Shown here: in pieces, positions 49,698-58,591 of the stretch
Layout: each line of letters opens with the position of its first letter
Position numbering within the stretch: position 1 is the stretch's first letter
NCBI GenBank assembly: GCA_019638455.1
Contig: JAHBTU010000005.1
Location: forward strand, 124,001-188,000
Reading direction: 5' to 3'
Length of the DNA stretch: 64,000 bases
DNA from: Saprospiraceae bacterium
GTDB lineage: Bacteria; Bacteroidota; Bacteroidia; Chitinophagales; Saprospiraceae
The notes under the pieces: generated by a model
Told to the model about the DNA's origin: nothing
Seen by the model: the letters and a program-made list of their open reading frames with translations, nothing else
The model's database searches: none
Made by a program: the position numbers and the translations under genes

Positions 49698-50768
49698 ATG
49701 ACCAAATTCTATCCGCTGAAAGTCCGCGACATCCGCCGCGAAACCCCCGATACCGTCTCCGTCGCTTTTGAGGTGCCGGAAGACTTGGCCGATACCTTCC
49801 GGTTTGTGCAGGGGCAGCACCTGACCCTGCGCACCACCCTTCATGGCGAAGAGGTGCGCCGTGCGTATTCGATATGTACTGGCACACACGAGGGCGACTT
49901 GCGGGTAGCCATCAAAAAAGTGGAAGGCGGATTGTTCGGCACGTTTGCCCACGAGCAACTGAAAGTGGGCGACACGCTGGAATCCATGCCGCCGCTGGGG
50001 CATTTTTACACGGAACTCGACCCAGCGCATCGCCATCTGTATGTAGCGTTCGCGGCAGGCAGTGGCATCACACCCGTGATGTCCATTCTAAAAACCACGC
50101 TGGCACGCGAGCCTCACAGCCGTTTCATCCTTTTCTACGGCAACCGTGGCTTCGACCACATTATCTTCCGCGAGCAATTGGAGGAACTGAAAAACCTGCA
50201 TCCCGACCGATTGGCCGTGCATCACATCCTGAGCCGCGAATCGCTGGGCAGCGACTTGTTCAAAGGACATATTGACGCGGAGAAATGCCGCGCCTATTCC
50301 CGGTTGCTCTTCCGCGCCGAGGATGTGGATGCCTATTTTCTTTGCGGGCCGGAGGAAATGATTTTTTCGGTGAAGGATGCTCTTGAGCATATTGGCGTGG
50401 CGCCCAAAAAGATTCATTTTGAATTGTTTACCACTTCGGGCGCAAGAAAAAAACAGTCAGCCACGACGACCGCCCAAACCGATGCCTTCGACGCTTCCGT
50501 GACGGTCATCCAAGACGGCACCCAGTTTGATTTTATGCTTACATCCGATGGCAGCACCCTGCTCGACGCGGCCATGCGGGCGGGCGCGGATTTGCCTTTT
50601 TCATGCAAAGGCGGTGTTTGCAGTACCTGCAAGGCCAAAGTACTGGAAGGCGAGGTCGAGATGGAAATCAATTACGGCCTTGAAGCCGACGAGGTGGAGG
50701 CAGGCTATGTGCTCACCTGCCAATCGCACCCGAAAACAAAAAGGGTGGTGGTGAGTTTTGATGCGTGA
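49698..50768 (+). CDS. PaaE-like NAD(P)H:ferredoxin-type oxidoreductase
   Basis: A 356-residue flavin/iron-sulfur reductase. The FAD domain (about 1-105) has RRAYSICTGTHEGDLRVAIKK split as the RxYS flavin motif. The NAD(P)H domain has AFAAGSGITPVMSILKTTL and YFLCGPEEMI. A C-terminal plant-type 2Fe-2S ferredoxin (about 270-356) carries four cysteines in CKGGVCSTCKAKV and VLTCQ. This is the layout of PaaE, the reductase of phenylacetyl-CoA epoxidase, but paaABCD are not adjacent, so it may serve another oxygenase or desaturase. The ATG at 49698 was chosen; a TTG at 49677 is possible. Confidence 0.85.
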   Translation: MTKFYPLKVRDIRRETPDTVSVAFEVPEDLADTFRFVQGQHLTLRTTLHGEEVRRAYSICTGTHEGDLRVAIKKVEGGLFGTFAHEQLKVGDTLESMPPLGHFYTELDPAHRHLYVAFAAGSGITPVMSILKTTLAREPHSRFILFYGNRGFDHIIFREQLEELKNLHPDRLAVHHILSRESLGSDLFKGHIDAEKCRAYSRLLFRAEDVDAYFLCGPEEMIFSVKDALEHIGVAPKKIHFELFTTSGARKKQSATTTAQTDAFDASVTVIQDGTQFDFMLTSDGSTLLDAAMRAGADLPFSCKGGVCSTCKAKVLEGEVEMEINYGLEADEVEAGYVLTCQSHPKTKRVVVSFDA

Positions 50769-50825
50769 ACGCAGATTTTTTGTAAAAAACGTAAAAACTT
50801 AGGCAGGACAGCAGACATTGAATCT

Positions 50826-50918
50826 TTGACAGGATTCACAAGATTTACAGGATATAAGGAGTGGCTTCGCCGCTAAAAATCCTGTAAATCCTGTCAAAAA
50901 CCTGTAAGCCTGTCAACC
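50826..50918. repeat. 109-bp hairpin repeat family, copy without outer arms
   Basis: TTGACAGGATTCACAAGATT (from 50826) followed by TACAGGAT pairs with ATCCTGTAAATCCTGTCAA (50879-50897). It lies just after the PaaE-like gene and may double as a terminator. Confidence 0.7.
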
Positions 50919-50975
50919 GAGTCTTATACGCTTGGGGCTGGCTAAGTTTTTACTATTTTTTCAACAAAGAAAACC

Positions 50976-51389
50976 ATGCAATACTGGCTCGTCAAGTCCG
51001 AACCCGACGTTTACAGCTTTGAGCAGCTCGCCACCGATGGCAAAACCCGCTGGGATGGGGTGCGCAACTATCAAGCTCGCAACAACCTGCGCGCCATGAA
51101 AACGGGCGACCTTTGCCTCTACTATCATTCCAACATCGGTCTCGAAGTCGTCGGCATCGCCAAGGTAGTGAAAGAACACTACCCCGACCCGACGGCGGAA
51201 AAAGGCGATTGGTCGGCGGTGGATTTGGCCCCGGTGAAACCGTTGGCTCAACCCGTGACCCTGTCTGAAATCAAAAAGCATCCGGCGCTACAGCAGCTTT
51301 TGTTGGTGCGCAATGCCCGTTTGTCGGTAATGCCTGTTTCGTTCGACGAATTTTCCGTCATTGTGCAAATGGGAGAGACGCAACTTTGA
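50976..51389 (+). CDS. EVE domain-containing protein
   Basis: A 137-residue protein of the EVE family (PUA-like fold) that binds modified bases in DNA or RNA. The opening MQYWLVKSEPDVYSFEQL is diagnostic, followed by WDGVRNYQARNNLRAMKTGD, LCLYYHSN, VVGIAKVVKEHYPDPTA and the conserved WSAVDLAPVKPL. EVE proteins are often linked to RNA modification or to modification-dependent restriction; no such partner is adjacent. Its last bases precede the next small membrane protein gene by 25 bases. Confidence 0.95.
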   Translation: MQYWLVKSEPDVYSFEQLATDGKTRWDGVRNYQARNNLRAMKTGDLCLYYHSNIGLEVVGIAKVVKEHYPDPTAEKGDWSAVDLAPVKPLAQPVTLSEIKKHPALQQLLLVRNARLSVMPVSFDEFSVIVQMGETQL

Positions 51390-51414
51390 CACTCTATTCC
51401 AAACTTGCAAGGCT

Positions 51415-52002
51415 ATGTTCATCTATTCATCTGGTCGGGGTTATCGCACTGGCCGCTTCAGCGCGGGGGGGGGCATCGGCTGTCTTATATTTGGCATCAT
51501 CGGGATGATAGCCGCTTTTTTCATTCTAAAAGGGCTGTTCAAGTTGCTCTATTGGGCCGCACCCGTTTTATTCGTGCTGGCTCTCGTCATTAACTGGCGC
51601 GCGGTATTGGACACCTTGAAAAACTGGCTCAAAATGATGGAGCGCAACCCGGTGGGCGGTTTGCTCGCTGCTGCCTTAGCGGTGTTGCTGTTTCCCGTGT
51701 TTGTGTTCTATTTGTTCATAAAAGCCTTGGGTTACAACAAATTGGAGCGAATGCAGCGCGAGTTTGGGGGTGGCGCAAACGAGGAGTTCACCGAATTCGA
51801 GGAAATAGAGAGTATGCCCAAAGCCCGCGAATATGCGGAAGAACCGATGGAGCCGCTCGAACTGCCAGAAAAAGAGCCTGAACAAGCCAACACCGAAAAA
51901 CGCACCGGCGGAAAAGATGGTGGGAGCGCCCCAAAAGGCGGCGCGCCGCCTCCGCCCAAAACCCAACCCGACAACCCTTACGACACCTTTTTCCCGGATT
52001 GA
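51415..52002 (+). CDS. Small membrane protein with disordered acidic tail
   Basis: A 195-residue protein that I do not recognise. Two or three transmembrane segments are visible (GCLIFGIIGMIAAFFILKGL, LYWAAPVLFVLALVI, LLAAALAVLLFPVFVFYLFI), followed by a cytoplasmic, acidic tail rich in Glu and then Pro/Gly (PKGGAPPPPKTQPDNPYDTF). The start at 51415 follows the EVE gene by 25 bases, so the two may be co-transcribed. A glycine-rich N-terminus (SSGRGYRTGRFSAGGGIG) precedes the first segment. Confidence 0.65.
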   Translation: MFIYSSGRGYRTGRFSAGGGIGCLIFGIIGMIAAFFILKGLFKLLYWAAPVLFVLALVINWRAVLDTLKNWLKMMERNPVGGLLAAALAVLLFPVFVFYLFIKALGYNKLERMQREFGGGANEEFTEFEEIESMPKAREYAEEPMEPLELPEKEPEQANTEKRTGGKDGGSAPKGGAPPPPKTQPDNPYDTFFPD

Positions 52003-52027
52003 AGGCGATGCCCACGCCATCCGCGCC

Positions 52028-53116
52028 TCACTCTTTGCACTCCGCCACCCCAATCATTGAGTCCGCCGTGCCATAGTAGAGCAGCCAACGCCCATTGTGC
52101 CACACCATGCCCTCCAAGAAGCAGACATTGTTCACCTGCCCCGTCTTTTCAAAATCGCGCTCCGGGTGCAAAAAATGGCGGTTGGCGCGGGCGATGAGTT
52201 TCTCCGGTTTTGTTTCAGAGAAAAGTGCCTGACCGACGGCATAAGCCATGTTGGGGAGCGACTTGTCGCCCGTGGAGGCATCGTTGGCGCTGTTGTAGAG
52301 CAGGAGAATACCTTCTTTGCGGGAAAGGGCAAAGGGGCCGGGTTCCACCAATTTGCTGTCGAAAAAGCCGGGGCGTGGTTTGAGGGCTGCGACGAGATTG
52401 CCCTTTTTGTCCGTCGTCGGTTTCCACGAAATCAGGTCGTCCGAGGTGGCCATGAAAATATCCGTGTCGCCCCAATACATGACGTACTTCCCTTTTATTT
52501 TTTTGGCCACGATGTCGCTGCCTGCTTGTGCGCACACGATAGCGCCCGATTTAGACCATATGTCGCGGTATTTGGCATCGCCAAAGGCAAGGCCGTGTTT
52601 TTTCCAAACCACCAAATCGCGGGAAGAGGCGACACAGAGGCGAGCGGTTTTGCCGTCGTAGGCCGTGTAGGTCATGACGAAAGTGGTGTCGTCGCGCTTC
52701 ACGACGCGGGGGTCTTCGCAGCCACCTTCCCATTCCAAGGCATTGAGGGTGTCAATATCGGGTGCCAGCACCGGGATGGGCGTTTTGCGAAACTGCAAGC
52801 CATCGCGGCTTTTGGCCAACCCGATGCGCGAAGTGCTGCGGTCGGGGTTGGTCGCGTCCTCCGCGCGATAGAGCAGCCACACCCAACCATCTTTCACGAC
52901 GGCGGCAGGGTTGAGCACGTTTTTTTCTTCCCATTGCACCGTTCGTTTGCGTACCGGGCAAAAAAACTGAGAGCGCTCGTCCGGCTCCAGAATAGGGTTG
53001 TAATCATCCAATTTGACAATTGGCTGGAGCATCCAAGCGTCTTTGTCGGCACCTTTTTGGGCAAAAGAGCAAAACGCAAAAAACAGCAGGAGAAGAGACA
53101 GTGATACGTTTTTCAT
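52028..53116 (-). CDS. Exported GH130-like glycosidase or phosphorylase
   Basis: A 362-residue secreted protein with signal peptide LSLLLLFFAFCSFA. The five-bladed propeller pattern of GH130 is visible: NVLNPAAVVKDGWVWLLYRA, SRIGLAKSRDGLQF, the acid-residue motif GGCEDPRVVKRDD, MYWGDTDIFMATSDDLISW and the C-terminal YYGTADSMIGVAE. GH130 enzymes act on beta-mannosides by hydrolysis or phosphorolysis. An exported enzyme is more likely a hydrolase because phosphorylases need phosphate in the cytoplasm. A FucP-like sugar transporter lies upstream on the same strand. Confidence 0.83.
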   Translation of the reverse strand: MKNVSLSLLLLFFAFCSFAQKGADKDAWMLQPIVKLDDYNPILEPDERSQFFCPVRKRTVQWEEKNVLNPAAVVKDGWVWLLYRAEDATNPDRSTSRIGLAKSRDGLQFRKTPIPVLAPDIDTLNALEWEGGCEDPRVVKRDDTTFVMTYTAYDGKTARLCVASSRDLVVWKKHGLAFGDAKYRDIWSKSGAIVCAQAGSDIVAKKIKGKYVMYWGDTDIFMATSDDLISWKPTTDKKGNLVAALKPRPGFFDSKLVEPGPFALSRKEGILLLYNSANDASTGDKSLPNMAYAVGQALFSETKPEKLIARANRHFLHPERDFEKTGQVNNVCFLEGMVWHNGRWLLYYGTADSMIGVAECKE

Positions 53117-53340
53117 GGTGCAAAGCAATGAGTTTTTCATCGCTCACACAAAAAGCGGCTGAATATCTATTTCAAAACCATCGAGCAAAACGGAACAAAC
53201 CTTGCCCGCCGTCTCCAGGCAGGTATGCAGGGAATGGGCATTGTTTTGCTTCACAAAAATTCCATCGTGCGATGTTCGGGGCCAGCCTTTCAAAACTCGC
53301 GCACAGGCGGGGATGCATGTCTAAAATTTGGAAGCATTCT

Positions 53341-54660
53341 TTAAGAAATATCGGCCGCACCACGCACCGCATACCCCCGCGCCACATACCACACCACAAA
53401 GACAAAACAGACCAACGGCACCAACAGGAGATATTTCAACTCAAAATGCGACAACCATCCGCCCAACGGCGGCAGTATGGCACCGCCCACAATGGCCATG
53501 ATGACCAGCGAGGAGGCTAGTTTGCCCTCGGCAGGTGGCAGCCCTTTGGTCGCCAAGGCAAAAATGGTGGGGAACATGATGCTCTGGCAGAAATAGGTCA
53601 ACATGAGGCATATCACTGCCACCAACCCGCCCGTGAAATAGGCCAGCACCACCAAGCCCACCGCCCCGATGCTGTACCACACGAGCACCCGGCGTGCTTC
53701 ATAACGGCTCATCAGCCAAGTGCCGAGAAAACGCCCCAGCATGAAGAGTATCATGGCGAAAGAGGCGTGAAAACCAGCGATTTGCTTCATCGTCTTGCCT
53801 TCAAACGGATAGATGGACTGCACCACGCCGAGATGCGTTTCGTTGGAAAAACCCATTTTCAAATCAACAAAATAGCTCCACAGCGTCACTTGGGCGCCCA
53901 CATTGGCAAACTGAGCCAACACGCCCAACACCAAGTGCCGGTGACGCAGCAAATCGCCTACGGAAGCCTTTTTGCCCAAAGTCTGTTCTTCTTCGCGGCC
54001 CACTTCGGGCATCTTGGTGCGCCAAAAGAGAAAGGCCACAAACAGCACCAACGCGGCGATGGCGAGATAGGGGCCGCGAGTGGCCAGCGCCTCGGCAATG
54101 CGTATCGCCTCCGACTGCTCGAAGGGCATGGCTGCCAATTCCTCACGAGAATAGTCGGTGCCGGAAAAAATAAAAAAACTGCCGATGGCCGGGCCGAGTA
54201 TGATGCTGATGCCATTGAAGGATTGGGCGAAATTGATGCGCCACTCCGCCTCCTTTTTGTCACCGAGCACGGTCACATACAAGTTGGCTGCCGTTTCCAA
54301 AAAGGCCAGACCACTGGCGATGGTGAACAAAGCGAACAAGAAAAAAGCATAGACGCGCAGCCCTGCCGCCGGGTAAAACAACAAAGCGCCGGCGGCGTAG
54401 AGCAGCAAGCCAGCCAATATGCCGCGCTTGTAGCCGAATCTGCGCATGAAAATGCCCGCTGGAATGGCAAAAATGAAGTAGCCCAAATAAAAGGCCGAGT
54501 CCACGATGCCCGCTTGGCCCCGATTGAGGTCGAGCGCCGTTTGAAACTGTTTGACCAAAGAACCGTTCAAGCTGTTGGCGATGCCCCAGAGGAAAAAAAG
54601 GCTGCACACGAGAGCAAAAGGCAGGAGGTAGGGGTTGCGCTGGGTGGATGTTGAGCTCAT
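53341..54660 (-). CDS. FucP-like sugar:H+ symporter (MFS)
   Basis: A 439-residue major facilitator protein with about twelve transmembrane segments. LVCSLFFLWGIANSLNGSLV near the N-terminus is the FucP-family signature, followed by DSAFYLGYFIFAIPAGIFMR. The family carries fucose, glucose/galactose or other hexoses into the cell. It is 224 bases upstream of the GH130-like gene on the same strand, so the two may serve uptake of a mannose-type or fucose-type sugar. It is divergent from kynurenine monooxygenase. Confidence 0.9.
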   Translation of the reverse strand: MSSTSTQRNPYLLPFALVCSLFFLWGIANSLNGSLVKQFQTALDLNRGQAGIVDSAFYLGYFIFAIPAGIFMRRFGYKRGILAGLLLYAAGALLFYPAAGLRVYAFFLFALFTIASGLAFLETAANLYVTVLGDKKEAEWRINFAQSFNGISIILGPAIGSFFIFSGTDYSREELAAMPFEQSEAIRIAEALATRGPYLAIAALVLFVAFLFWRTKMPEVGREEEQTLGKKASVGDLLRHRHLVLGVLAQFANVGAQVTLWSYFVDLKMGFSNETHLGVVQSIYPFEGKTMKQIAGFHASFAMILFMLGRFLGTWLMSRYEARRVLVWYSIGAVGLVVLAYFTGGLVAVICLMLTYFCQSIMFPTIFALATKGLPPAEGKLASSLVIMAIVGGAILPPLGGWLSHFELKYLLLVPLVCFVFVVWYVARGYAVRGAADIS

Positions 54661-54788
54661 GGAAGGGATGTCAGTGATTTCGTTTGAGGGGCAAGATTAG
54701 AAAAAGATACAGGTCGAACGGGAAGTTTTTTTTCTTTTGCTGCGGCAATTTTGGAAGCCACCATTGCGACAACACAAAAGGTACAAAA

Positions 54789-56150
54789 ATGACAAACCCA
54801 AACACATCTCAACAAAAAGCCGTCGTCGTGGGCGCGGGTCTCGTCGGCTCGCTTTGGGCGGTTTTTCTCGCTCGGCGCGGCTATCAGGTGGAAGTATATG
54901 AGCGCCGCTCGGATATGCGAGCCGCAGGATACTTTGGCGGGCGCTCTATCAATCTCGCCATGAGCGAGCGCGGCTGGAAGGCGGTGGAAAAGGCGGGCAT
55001 CCGCGAGAAAATCGAAAAAGTCGCCATTGCCATGCCGGGCCGAATGATGCACTCCATCGCTGGCGAAACCACTTTCCAGCCCTACGGCAAAGAAGGGCAG
55101 GCCATCTATTCCGTGTCGCGCGGCGGCTTGAACCTTGAGTTGCTCGACATCGCCGATGCTTTTCCCAACGTGCAGTTTTTCTTCGACCACCGCTGCGCCG
55201 ACGTGGACTTGGAGAATCCCTTCATCACGTTTGAGGATTTGAAAACCAAGCAAATGAAGACGGTGGAAGCGCCGCTCATCTTCGCAGCCGATGGCGCGTT
55301 CAGCGCCGTGCGCTATGCCTTGCAGCGCACCGACCGATTCGACTACACGCAGTTTTACCTCGAACATGGCTACAAGGAACTGACCATCCCGCCCCATGCC
55401 GACGGTAGCCATCGGCTCAATCCCGCCGCCTTGCACATCTGGCCGCGTGGCAACTTTATGGTCATCGCCTTGCCCAACGCCGATGGCAGCTTCACCTGCA
55501 CCCTGTTCCTGCCGTTCGAGGGCGACACGTCGTTTGCCAACATAAAAACTGATGCCGACGTGCTCGCTTTTTTCCAAAAATACTTCCCCGACGCGGTGCC
55601 GCTCATGCCCACGCTGGTGCAAGATTTTTGGCAAAACCCCACCTCCTCGCTCGTGACGGTGAAATGTGCCCCGTGGCAGTGGCAACAGCGCATCCTGCTC
55701 ATCGGCGATGCCGCCCATGCCATCGTGCCGTTCTATGGGCAGGGCATGAACGCGGGCTTTGAGGATTGCACCATCCTCGATGCGATGATTGACACCTTGC
55801 AGGGCGACTGGTCGCGCATCATCCCCCAGTTTGCTCGCCAGCGCAAGGCGGACGGAGACGCCATAGCGGAATTGGCGCAACGCAATTTCATCGAAATGCG
55901 CGATTTGGTGGCCGACCCGAAGTTTTTGTTGCGCAAAAAAATAGCCGCCCGTCTGCACGAGCGGCATCCCGATTTTTTGCCAGTCTATTCGATGGTAACA
56001 TTTAGCAACACACCTTATCGCACCGCTCTGTTGGAAGACGACGCGCAGAATAGGCTTTTTGAAAAAATTTTAGCGTTGGACGACATCGAGAACGATTGGG
56101 ACGGTCCGGCAGTGGAACAGACATTCGGGCAGTGGATGATGCGGCGCTGA
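54789..56150 (+). CDS. kmo: Kynurenine 3-monooxygenase
   Basis: A 453-residue FAD-dependent hydroxylase converting kynurenine to 3-hydroxykynurenine in tryptophan breakdown and in the eukaryote-like NAD synthesis route. The N-terminal dinucleotide fold is VVVGAGLVGSLWAVFLARRG; the KMO-type FGGRSINLAMSERGWKA and the FAD motif LIGDAAHAIVPFYGQGMNAGFE split near residue 300 are clear. Other kynurenine genes are not in this window. The start at 54789 gives the normal N-terminus; the long frame on the opposite strand is an artefact. A TACAAAAATGAC context precedes the ATG with no visible ribosome binding site. Confidence 0.94.
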   Translation: MTNPNTSQQKAVVVGAGLVGSLWAVFLARRGYQVEVYERRSDMRAAGYFGGRSINLAMSERGWKAVEKAGIREKIEKVAIAMPGRMMHSIAGETTFQPYGKEGQAIYSVSRGGLNLELLDIADAFPNVQFFFDHRCADVDLENPFITFEDLKTKQMKTVEAPLIFAADGAFSAVRYALQRTDRFDYTQFYLEHGYKELTIPPHADGSHRLNPAALHIWPRGNFMVIALPNADGSFTCTLFLPFEGDTSFANIKTDADVLAFFQKYFPDAVPLMPTLVQDFWQNPTSSLVTVKCAPWQWQQRILLIGDAAHAIVPFYGQGMNAGFEDCTILDAMIDTLQGDWSRIIPQFARQRKADGDAIAELAQRNFIEMRDLVADPKFLLRKKIAARLHERHPDFLPVYSMVTFSNTPYRTALLEDDAQNRLFEKILALDDIENDWDGPAVEQTFGQWMMRR

Positions 56151-56168
56151 ACAGCGATGCCCGCGTCG

Positions 56169-56897
56169 TCAATTGCGAATGATGCGCATGGGCCTGCCCC
56201 CATTTTCGCGCAGCCGCTCTTCCACCAACTTCTGGAACGCCGCCTCTGTTATTTTCTCGCCTTTTTTGGGCGGGGTCAAATCGCCTTTTTTCAGTTTTTT
56301 GAAATCAATTTTTTGCGCCGCGATGATGGTCTCGCCGTTGTTTATGTCAATCTCGAGAATCATGCCGGGCAGTTGGCCAAACTGTGCGGGACCAGCAGCG
56401 AGCGGAAGCGCATCGGCAAACCAAGCCACAATCTCCCGCTTGCGCACCGTATCGGTCGTGGTGGCTTTCATGCAGTTGTAGTCGAGTATTTCCTTCGTTT
56501 CGAGCGTCAGTTTCCAGTTAGCCGACACGAGTGTGTCCTCGATGAGGTAGTTTTTCCCGAAAAACTCACGGTAGTCCGCTTTGCGCTGCGTTTTGAAATT
56601 GCGATAAGAAGTCGCCTCCGGGCGCTGAACGCGCAAGACCATGCCGCCCTCGCCGCCCATTGGCTCGTCGTCGTCTTCCTCGACATTGCGATAAAGGCTT
56701 TCCGTGGCGTTGAAAAGCAACTCGGATTTGTGAATTCTGTGTTCAGGAATCATGGCCTTCATGTCCTCCGCATCGGGCGGCAAAGTGCGGTGAATGTTGA
56801 CTTTTTCCTCGAACAAGACAATGCCTTCATTTTGTTGCGAAAAGGCAAAAGCGGGAATAAAAAGAGCAAGATGGAGCAGTAAGGTGTTGATTTTCAT
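56169..56897 (-). CDS. GLPGLI family protein
   Basis: A 242-residue exported protein with signal peptide LLLHLALFIPAFAFS. The family signature is seen as FGQLPGMILEIDINNGE near residue 165, with the upstream KLTLETKEILDYNCMKAT and IVAWFADALPLAAGP. GLPGLI proteins are frequent in Bacteroidota and are sometimes next to TonB-dependent receptors; function is unknown. Start at 56897 chosen for the signal peptide. It is convergent with kmo, with stops 18 bases apart. Confidence 0.88.
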   Translation of the reverse strand: MKINTLLLHLALFIPAFAFSQQNEGIVLFEEKVNIHRTLPPDAEDMKAMIPEHRIHKSELLFNATESLYRNVEEDDDEPMGGEGGMVLRVQRPEATSYRNFKTQRKADYREFFGKNYLIEDTLVSANWKLTLETKEILDYNCMKATTTDTVRKREIVAWFADALPLAAGPAQFGQLPGMILEIDINNGETIIAAQKIDFKKLKKGDLTPPKKGEKITEAAFQKLVEERLRENGGRPMRIIRN

Positions 56898-57022
56898 AGC
56901 GTAATTTAATCTTGAATGTTGACGGGACAAAGGTAGAGCGTGTCGGTGCGCCAACACGTTAACTGACCTTGATATAAGGTTAATTAAGGTTAATCGCTGT
57001 GCGCCGACCCGTCAGAACCCAC

Positions 57023-57030
57023 TACTTTTG
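57023..57030 (+). promoter_or_regulatory. -7 box of histidine kinase promoter, adjacent to ATG
   Basis: TACTTTTG ends 8 bases before the ATG at 57038, so the transcript should be leaderless or nearly so. Confidence 0.6.
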
Positions 57031-57037
57031 TGCAATC

Positions 57038-58528
57038 ATGTCCGTTTTTCAAAAACATCACCGATTCCTCTGGCTCATATTCAGCAGTTTGGCGTTGCTG
57101 GTGCTGTTTCAGGTTTTTTGGCTGCAAAAAGTATGGCTCGAACAACGCGATGCGCTGCGGCAGGAGACGGACTATATTTTCCAAAAAACAATGACGGCTT
57201 TGCAGGATTCGCTCGTGCGGCGCAACATGGTGCGAGAAGGGCTGAACCCCGACAGTTTCCCTGCGCCGCCTTTTCCCGCGCCGCCCATGATGAAGCAGTG
57301 GGAAATCAAGCAAGATGCCCACGCTATTATTTCAATTAAATCTGGCGCCGAGCATCTGAGGCCCGATTCAATCAAACTTGAACGGGTTCAAATCATGGTG
57401 GCGACCGACGAGAGCCTTTCCGAGGGCGAGCCGCGCTTCGACAGGCTGATTGCAGGCATCCCGCAGATCCGCAAGGAAGGGCCGCGCAAGTTTTTGTTTA
57501 CCGTTGCGAAAGACACGATTCCGTTCGATTCGCTTCAGATGGCTTACCAAGCGGCGCTCGCAAAGGCGGGCATCCCCTTGGCCTTCCGGCTGCTCCATGC
57601 CGGGCAACCCGATTCTTCCTCCAACGCCTGCATACGCACCGAACCCGCCTTTTCGGGCGTGCTGACCCAGCGTTTCTACACTGCCGAATTCCCCGCCTAC
57701 CGAGATTTTTTAGCTCGAAAAATGGTGCCTCATTTCTTGTTCTCGTTGCTTTTGTTCGGCATCACTTCGGCGGCTTTTGGGCTGATTTACAAAAGTTTGC
57801 GCCAGCAAGAAAGACTCGCGGCGCTCAAAAACGACTTTATCGGCAACATCACGCATGAGTTGAAAACCCCCATCACCACCGTCGGCGTGGCGCTTGAGGC
57901 GCTGAGCGATTTCGATGTGTTGCAAAAACCCGAGCAAGCGCGTGAGTATCTCGACATTTCCAAGCTCGAGCTCGAACGCCTCACGCTTTTGGTGGACAAG
58001 GTGCTGCGACTTTCCATGTTTGAGGAAAAACAGCCGCGCCTGCAATCGGAGCCGCTCCACCTTGCCGAGCTGACAAGCCAAGTGCTCAACGCGATGAAAC
58101 TGCAAGCCGAAAGCGTCGGTGGCACCATTGCTTTTGAGGCACCCGAACAACTGCCTACGGTGCACGGAGACAAGCTGCACCTCACCAGCGTGGTGTTCAA
58201 CCTTGTGGACAACGCACTGAAATACAGTGGCGCAAACGCGCCGAAAGTGCAGGTGTCGCTTGCCGCACTGCCCAACGACAAAATAAGGCTGACGGTGCAG
58301 GACCATGGAATCGGCATCGCGCCGGCATACCAGTCGAAGGTGTTTGAAAAATTCTTCCGCGTGCCGGCGGGCAATGTCCACACCGTGAAAGGACACGGGC
58401 TGGGGCTGAGCTATGTCGCCAATGTGGTGCGCCAACACGGTGGCACCATCCAAGTGGATAGCATGGAAGGGGAGGGCACCCGCTTCGTGGTCGAATTGCC
58501 AAGCACCGCCACAAGCCTATTTCGTTGA
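57038..58528 (+). CDS. Sensor histidine kinase
   Basis: A 496-residue membrane kinase. Transmembrane helices at about 10-30 (LWLIFSSLALLVLFQVFW) and 230-252 (FLFSLLLFGITSAAFGLIY) enclose a periplasmic sensor region of some 200 residues. The dimerisation domain carries the phospho-accepting histidine in FIGNITHELKTPITTVG. The ATPase domain has the N box VFNLVDNALKYSG, G1 VQDHGIGIAPAY and G2 VKGHGLGLSYVANVV. The periplasmic part lacks a recognisable ligand domain. No response regulator is adjacent, so this is an orphan kinase. Confidence 0.93.
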   Translation: MSVFQKHHRFLWLIFSSLALLVLFQVFWLQKVWLEQRDALRQETDYIFQKTMTALQDSLVRRNMVREGLNPDSFPAPPFPAPPMMKQWEIKQDAHAIISIKSGAEHLRPDSIKLERVQIMVATDESLSEGEPRFDRLIAGIPQIRKEGPRKFLFTVAKDTIPFDSLQMAYQAALAKAGIPLAFRLLHAGQPDSSSNACIRTEPAFSGVLTQRFYTAEFPAYRDFLARKMVPHFLFSLLLFGITSAAFGLIYKSLRQQERLAALKNDFIGNITHELKTPITTVGVALEALSDFDVLQKPEQAREYLDISKLELERLTLLVDKVLRLSMFEEKQPRLQSEPLHLAELTSQVLNAMKLQAESVGGTIAFEAPEQLPTVHGDKLHLTSVVFNLVDNALKYSGANAPKVQVSLAALPNDKIRLTVQDHGIGIAPAYQSKVFEKFFRVPAGNVHTVKGHGLGLSYVANVVRQHGGTIQVDSMEGEGTRFVVELPSTATSLFR

Positions 58529-58565
58529 TTCGTAGATTTATCCGATTCGACCCACGCGAAGTCTC

Positions 58566-58573
58566 TACTTTTG
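58566..58573 (+). promoter_or_regulatory. -7 box of recR promoter
   Basis: TACTTTTG, 19 bases before the recR ATG at 58592. The longer frame from 58571 would start inside this box, which supports the ATG. Confidence 0.6.
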
Positions 58574-58591
58574 CCCGAATTTTTTTCGCGC

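Noticed and set aside
49545..50036. 163-codon minus-strand frame upstream of the PaaE-like gene
   Set aside because: It joins an antisense shadow to the peptide encoded by a 180-bp repeat copy; not a gene.
52097..53104. 335-codon frame antisense to the GH130-like gene
   Set aside because: Same reason: shadow of a real gene with signal peptide and family motifs on the other strand.
54657..55967. 436-codon frame antisense to kynurenine monooxygenase
   Set aside because: It is a mirror of a well-supported enzyme gene in GC-rich codon bias and has no family character.
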